Assembly (NCBI GenBank): GCA_032358165.1
Contig: JAALGY010000053.1
Coordinates: forward strand, 806,001 to 870,000
Length of the DNA stretch: 64,000 bases
From: Diplosphaera chodatii
Lineage: Eukaryota; Chlorophyta; Trebouxiophyceae; Prasiolales; Stichococcaceae
Direction: 5' to 3'
A program made the translations under genes and the position numbers. The notes beneath the pieces are model-generated. The model had not been told where the DNA came from and made no database searches. It was given only the letters and a program-made list of their open reading frames with translations. Numbering within the stretch: the first letter of the stretch is position 1; each line of letters begins with the position of its first letter. Shown piece after piece: positions 59,589 to 64,000 of the stretch.

Positions 59589-62500
59589 ATGGCTGCAGCC
59601 CCACACGCTTTTGGTTTTGAACATGTTTTTGACAGCGCCGACCCCTGCATGGGCGACATGTCCTCCAGCCAGCAGTCGGATGACAGCGTTGTTTGCTTCA
59701 GCCAGGCGCCGGCTCTGCAGCGTTGCGGCAGCGCCTCCAGCGTCTCCAACAGCCGTCCAAGCTGTGATCAAACCAGAAAGGTGCTGCCTTAGTAGCTGCG
59801 TGTCACGCACGGCCGCCCTTGGCCCCTGGGTGGCTTCTCTAACCCATTGCAAGTATCAGCGGATGGCGTCTTGCACATGGGGCCCCTTCTGTGCGCAACC
59901 GTGCATTGCCGAAGCTATGACTGGAGCCGGCTTTGACTCAGTCGATGCGTTGTGACGGGCAACGCCTCTGCTGGGGCCTCCGACACCCCAATCCCAGCCG
60001 AATGATGCTGTCTGAGCGCCTTGCCGATGCCCGCGGCATTGTCAGGTGCATGTTGACGCGCAGCCGCCTGTGTGAGAGCCTGACGCCCCTGATATCCATC
60101 CTGCGCAGCGTGTGCTTGGATCTACAGCCGGCAGCCCAGCACCCGAGACGAAGCGGATCAAGGTGAGGATACCAGCATGGCACAGCAGTTGCGCGATCAG
60201 CGGGCGGCGATTGTTGTCATGTCATCGGAGGCTTGTGTGTTTGCCAGTATGCTTGGCCACATGGTGCCAGCGCCTCAGTCCCGCAGCACGCCGTTCTGTA
60301 TACATTGCTCTCATGTCTGTGATCAGCTGCGCGTGTGGCCACGGGATCAGCGATGTCCGCGGTGGCTTCACTGTGACAATGCATGTCCGTGGTCGCCACA
60401 CTCTGTGACGCCCAACGTTGTTTGGCAACGCAGGGACCTGCGGGGCAGGCAGCACCGCAGCACAACGCACAGCCCCAGCGGCCAGCGGTGACGATCAGCG
60501 CAGCACCGGCCGCGGCAGCCGCCCCGGCCCTGCGGCCCCTGGGTGACTCGGGACCGCTGCCTCAGCCGTCGGCGGACGACGAAGACAGCGGCTGCGAGAC
60601 GCCCCTGGCGGCCCACTTTGCCGCGGCGCTCGACAGCAGCTCCGCGCCGTGCGACGAGCTGACCGAGATGCTCAGGTGAGGGGCCCGGTTGGGAACCTAC
60701 TCCGTCCCTGCTTCAGTCTGCCTAACACGTGTTGGCCCACGGCGGGCGGCACGGCGGTCGATGCATGCCGTTTTCAATCACGATCTGCGATGCGTGGACC
60801 GTTGCCCAGTCCGATGCTGCGCGTCCGATCCAGGGCGCAACAGGCATGACGCGTTCGGTCTCGGAAGCGTGCGCCCAGCCCCCAACGCCTGGCCCCTGTT
60901 TGCCCCTGCAGCCACCTCTACCAGGCGGAGACGGGCCGCCGGCCGTCCACCAAGTACCTGCACGAGCAGCACGGCCCAGCCTTCCAGCCGGAACAGTACC
61001 TGGACGTCTCCATGCGCACCACGGCCGTGAGCTGGCTGGTGGAGGTGGGCCTGGACTTCGGGCTGCACCAGGAGTCGCTGTTCCTGGCCGTCGCGCTGCT
61101 GGACCGCTACCTGACAGCCACAGAGGTGCGCGCCGACCCGTCGGCGGGCACCGATCACGCAGGTCCCACGTATCAAGAGATTTTTGTTGGATACTATTCC
61201 GGGCGCGTACCGCCGCCACTTCCGGCGCACCTGCTTGATGCATCAAACGCACTGTTTCAAATGGTGCTGTTGCGTGCTGCAGGGCGTGGCCCGCAACGAC
61301 CTCCAGCTCATCAGCGTTGCCTGCATGCTGGTGGCAGCCAAGCATGAGGAGGTGAGTCAGGCAGATCTACCCATACCGCAGCAGATCTGCATGGCCTGTC
61401 CTGTCCTTGCACCACAGCGATCACTGAAAAGCCTTTATTCGCTAGCAGTGTAAACCGATCCCATCAAACCAGCAATTGTCTATGTGCTGCAGGAGCGCCA
61501 CCCATCGATGGCAGAGTTTGCTGGCATCGCAGACGACAGCTTCCAGGTGCCGTCCCATCTGCATCCCGATGCGTGCTTGCCTGAGTCCCCCGGGCGCATA
61601 CGGACTCCTTGCCACACCGCTCTCTGGACGACCTGAGCAACACAGCCCTGTCCTGCCCGGCCCACCCCCTTGCAGACCGTTGTCACCACTACTGTGGGCG
61701 CTGGCCGCCCAAGCTATGCTGTGTACCTTGCTCCGGCTGTGGGCTCTGGCCGCTGAGGCGAGGTCCGCACCGCCCGCAGGTCCCGGCGCTGCTGCAGATG
61801 GAGCGGCAGGTGCTGGACGTGCTGGAGTTCCGTATCAACAGCCCGACGCCGTACACCTTCCTGCGCTTCTTCCGGCACATCAACCCGATGCAGCCCGCCG
61901 CCTCCGCACTGGCGTCGTACCTCATCGTGAGTCGCCTCACTCATCGTGCAGCATGGTCAAAGGAATATCGTCTCATGGCGAGCTGTCCAGGAAGCCAGGA
62001 TTGCTGACACAAGATGATCAGCCGTTGCTGACTATTCGGACCCCGCACTGATCGGCCCTCTGCGGTACAATCTGCCGGTACTAGGTCAATCGGGTCATGC
62101 CAACCGTTCAGATCGAGTTGCATACGTCATGGCACTACACTCAGTGGATCGTGCTCAAAGCGTGGCAGCGGCCACCTGCTGAATAGTGGCAGGACACACT
62201 CTGGTTGAGCAGGGGTCTTAGGATCGGCTTGTAGTACGCCACCACTTGCTCTGCCCATCGCAGCACCTGCGCTGGCACATCAGCAGGCCATCCCTGACTT
62301 GTGTCATGCCGATCCATGCTGACCCGCTTGGTGCATCGCTGCCACAGGAGCTGTCGCTGCTGGACTACGAGTTCCTGCACTACGCGCCGTCGGAGGTGGC
62401 GGCGGCCGCGGTGCTGCTGGCGTTCGGACACCAGGTATGGCGCTTCTACTTGGCACCTTCACGGGCGGCAGTCCCAGCTACCTCTCCGTTCCCCACGCTG

Positions 62501-63098
62501 GGACCGACGGCCAACCCTGTTCATCTTGCCTCCTTCTGGAACATTGCCAGTGAGTCACCCGGGCTGGCAGGACGTTGAACTCTGTGTGGTGGTGCCAACC
62601 GTACAGGAGATGGCAGCTGCGCAGCGCGGGTGGTTCATGCCGGCGTCCGCAGCGTTTGCGCCGCTTGCAGCCCGCAGCGGCTACCGCGCCTCGGAGCTGC
62701 TTGACGTGAGCGCCCCTTGCAAGGGTTTTGTTGCTGGTGCAGCTTCACGGCTGATGGACCCACGCATGTACTGCAGCACAGCACTTACGGTGTGTGACCA
62801 GCAGCGCATGGCCGCGCAGCAGTCACTACGCTGTGCTGCGAGCTCACGCTTGCATCCCGTCTGAGAAGGGCAGTCCATCACGCCCTTGCTCCCTGCTGTG
62901 CTGCAGTGCGCGAGGGACCTGTGCGTGCTGCACGCGCGGGCGTGCGCAGCCGCGGACCCCTACTCGCCATTCATGGCGGTGAAGGACAAGTACCGCCGCG
63001 CCTCCGAGCACGCCGCCAGCCTGGTCGCGCCCCTGGCGGGCCTGCCCGAGGCGCTGTGCACGGGGCACGCCGCCGGCCCGGCTGCGCTGCGGCTGTGA
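59589..63098 (+). CDS. Mitotic (A-type-like) cyclin
   Basis: A CDK regulatory subunit. The N-terminal exon starts MAAAPHAFGFEHVFDSADPC and is Ser-rich; the exons between about 59780 and 60430 are not resolved. From about 60430 the reading is firm. An acidic/Ala region ends CDELTEMLS. The cyclin N-box follows with YLDVSMRTTAVSWLVEVGLD, SLFLAVALLDRYLTATE and LQLISVACMLVAAKHEE (conserved Lys and Glu), HPSMAEFAGIADDSFQ and MERQVLDVLEFRINSPTPYT. The C-box reads FLRFFRHINP, then ELSLLDYEFLHYAPSEVAAA, then SGYRASELLD and CARDLCVLHARA. The TGA is at 63096-63098. The C-box ELSLLDYEFLHY favours cyclin A over B or D. The usual MRAILVDWL is divergent here. No destruction box was found in the resolved part. 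Confidence 0.85.
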
Positions 63099-63558
63099 GG
63101 GCTCGGCGGCTCAGCAAGGCAGAATAAGGCAGCGGAGCGGCCCTCGCCGCTCGTGCAACAGCTGCAGCACGCGCGCCCGCCTCTGGTCATTCGGGACAGC
63201 AGCGAACGGCAGCAAGCTTCTGGAGACACCACACGATCAGAATAAGCAGCAGCACGCCAGCATCAGCATCAGTCAGACAGGCAGGCAGGGGAGGCATGCC
63301 ACAGCAGAGCGGCAGTGTGGGTGGCATTGCGCACAGGCAATGGCATCAGCGGCATCGCATCACATCATGCAAATCCCTTCGAAGTACGGGCGCCGCACCA
63401 TCAGGCGGTAGCCACAGCAGCAGGCAGGGGGGTCGTGAATGATGTATGAGCATAGGGTCGCCTGGGGAGGGGCGGCCCCACGTAATTGAATACAAGAGGC
63501 AGGGGGCTTGCCAGCCGGCAAGCAAGCAGCAGTACCAGTGGCAGCTGCGCAAGCGCAT
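63099..63558. other. Convergent 3' region, cyclin / right-edge gene
   Basis: About 0.46 kb spacer with GC-rich, CAG-rich sequence near 63190-63300. No gene was recognised. Confidence 0.35.
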
Positions 63559-64000
63559 TTACGCATGCACAGTGCGTAACAGCAGGGGCTTCAATGTCCC
63601 GTACTTTGCCACACTCATCCCACCTCCGCCCTTGCGCACGATTGGGTGGCGGGCCGTGTTCAACCAGCACTACAGCACTGGGCATTGCAGCAGCCGGACG
63701 TGAGCAGTGCCCATGCGGCACCGTGAAATTGTATACCGTATCTAGGCTAGCCCCCCGGCGGGAGGGGCATGAAGGGCTACTGCAGGATTTCCTGTTTTGA
63801 GACTCCTGTGCATGGTGTGCAAGCAGGTACCACCAGGCCAAGCACCGCCTTGGCGATTTGTGAACGATCACCGATGTAGCATCTGCAGGAAGTGTTTTGC
63901 TTGCGCTTTCTTCTGTTGCAAAACCATCAGATCCGTTTCCAGATGCTGATCTGATATGTAATGAGTCAGAGTGGTTCGTGCTGCATACAGTCCTTGGAAT
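63559..64000 (-). CDS. C-terminal exon(s) of an unidentified minus-strand gene (5' part beyond window)
   Basis: A candidate last exon spans 63669-63559. A CTGTAG acceptor precedes 37 codons ending in TAA. The C-terminus reads ARHPIVRKGGGGMSVAKYGT and then a basic LKPLLLRTVHA. A possible earlier exon near 63985-63885 is Ser/Thr/Glu-rich (SASGNGSDGFATEESASK) and is followed by a GTGATC donor. The family is not recognised. Support comes from the splice-site pattern, codon use and an orientation that is convergent with the cyclin gene. It could also be fortuitous. Confidence 0.4.

Noticed and set aside
63190..63330. CAG-rich stretch after the cyclin stop as a possible repeat element
   Set aside because: It is short and irregular, with no repeat unit or flanking duplication. 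It is probably 3' UTR composition.

Overview
The window is nuclear DNA from a GC-rich, intron-rich green alga. It carries a chlorophyll-pathway gene (divinyl chlorophyllide reductase), a plant-type SnRK2-like kinase, plastid- or mitochondrion-type targeting peptides, and many short spliceosomal introns that mostly end in TGCAG. A trebouxiophyte-like chlorophyte is the best guess; the exact lineage cannot be read from the sequence. No prokaryotic operon, transposon, CRISPR array, rRNA or tRNA was recognised. Most genes had to be assembled from exons by joining reading frames across GT-AG (and a few GC-AG) introns in phase, guided by conserved family sequence.

Layout, left to right: a membrane-anchored lipin/LNS2-like HAD phosphatase (-, runs off the left edge); DVR (+); LARP1 with La motif and DM15 repeats (+); TEX261/SVP26 (-); DDX47/RRP3 helicase (+); ribosomal protein eS4 (+); SnRK2-like kinase (-); small Sel1-like protein (+); mitochondrial Tim44-related protein (-); TBC RabGAP (+); Gemin2/SIP1 (-); SLC22/OCT-like transporter (+); Vms1/ANKZF1 (-); APC13 (-); NAD(P)HX epimerase (+); CAF1 deadenylase (-); CK2 catalytic subunit (+); a DCC/DUF393 thiol oxidoreductase (-); an A-type-like cyclin (+); and the last exon(s) of an unidentified minus-strand gene at the right edge.

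Neighbours almost always alternate strand, giving nine head-to-head pairs with gaps of about 0.4-0.6 kb between start codons and several tail-to-tail pairs. The genes are mainly housekeeping: translation and ribosome biogenesis (LARP1, RRP3, eS4), mRNA decay (CAF1), ribosome quality control (Vms1), snRNP assembly (Gemin2), cell cycle (APC13, cyclin, CK2), trafficking (TEX261, RabGAP), metabolite repair (NAXE) and plastid pigment synthesis (DVR). They do not form one pathway. No clearly novel system was found. The most noteworthy points are well-supported GC-AG introns, an exact p97-binding motif in Vms1, an NRD in place of HRD in the SnRK2-like kinase, a 21-nt microexon in TEX261, and an unidentified terminal exon at the right edge.
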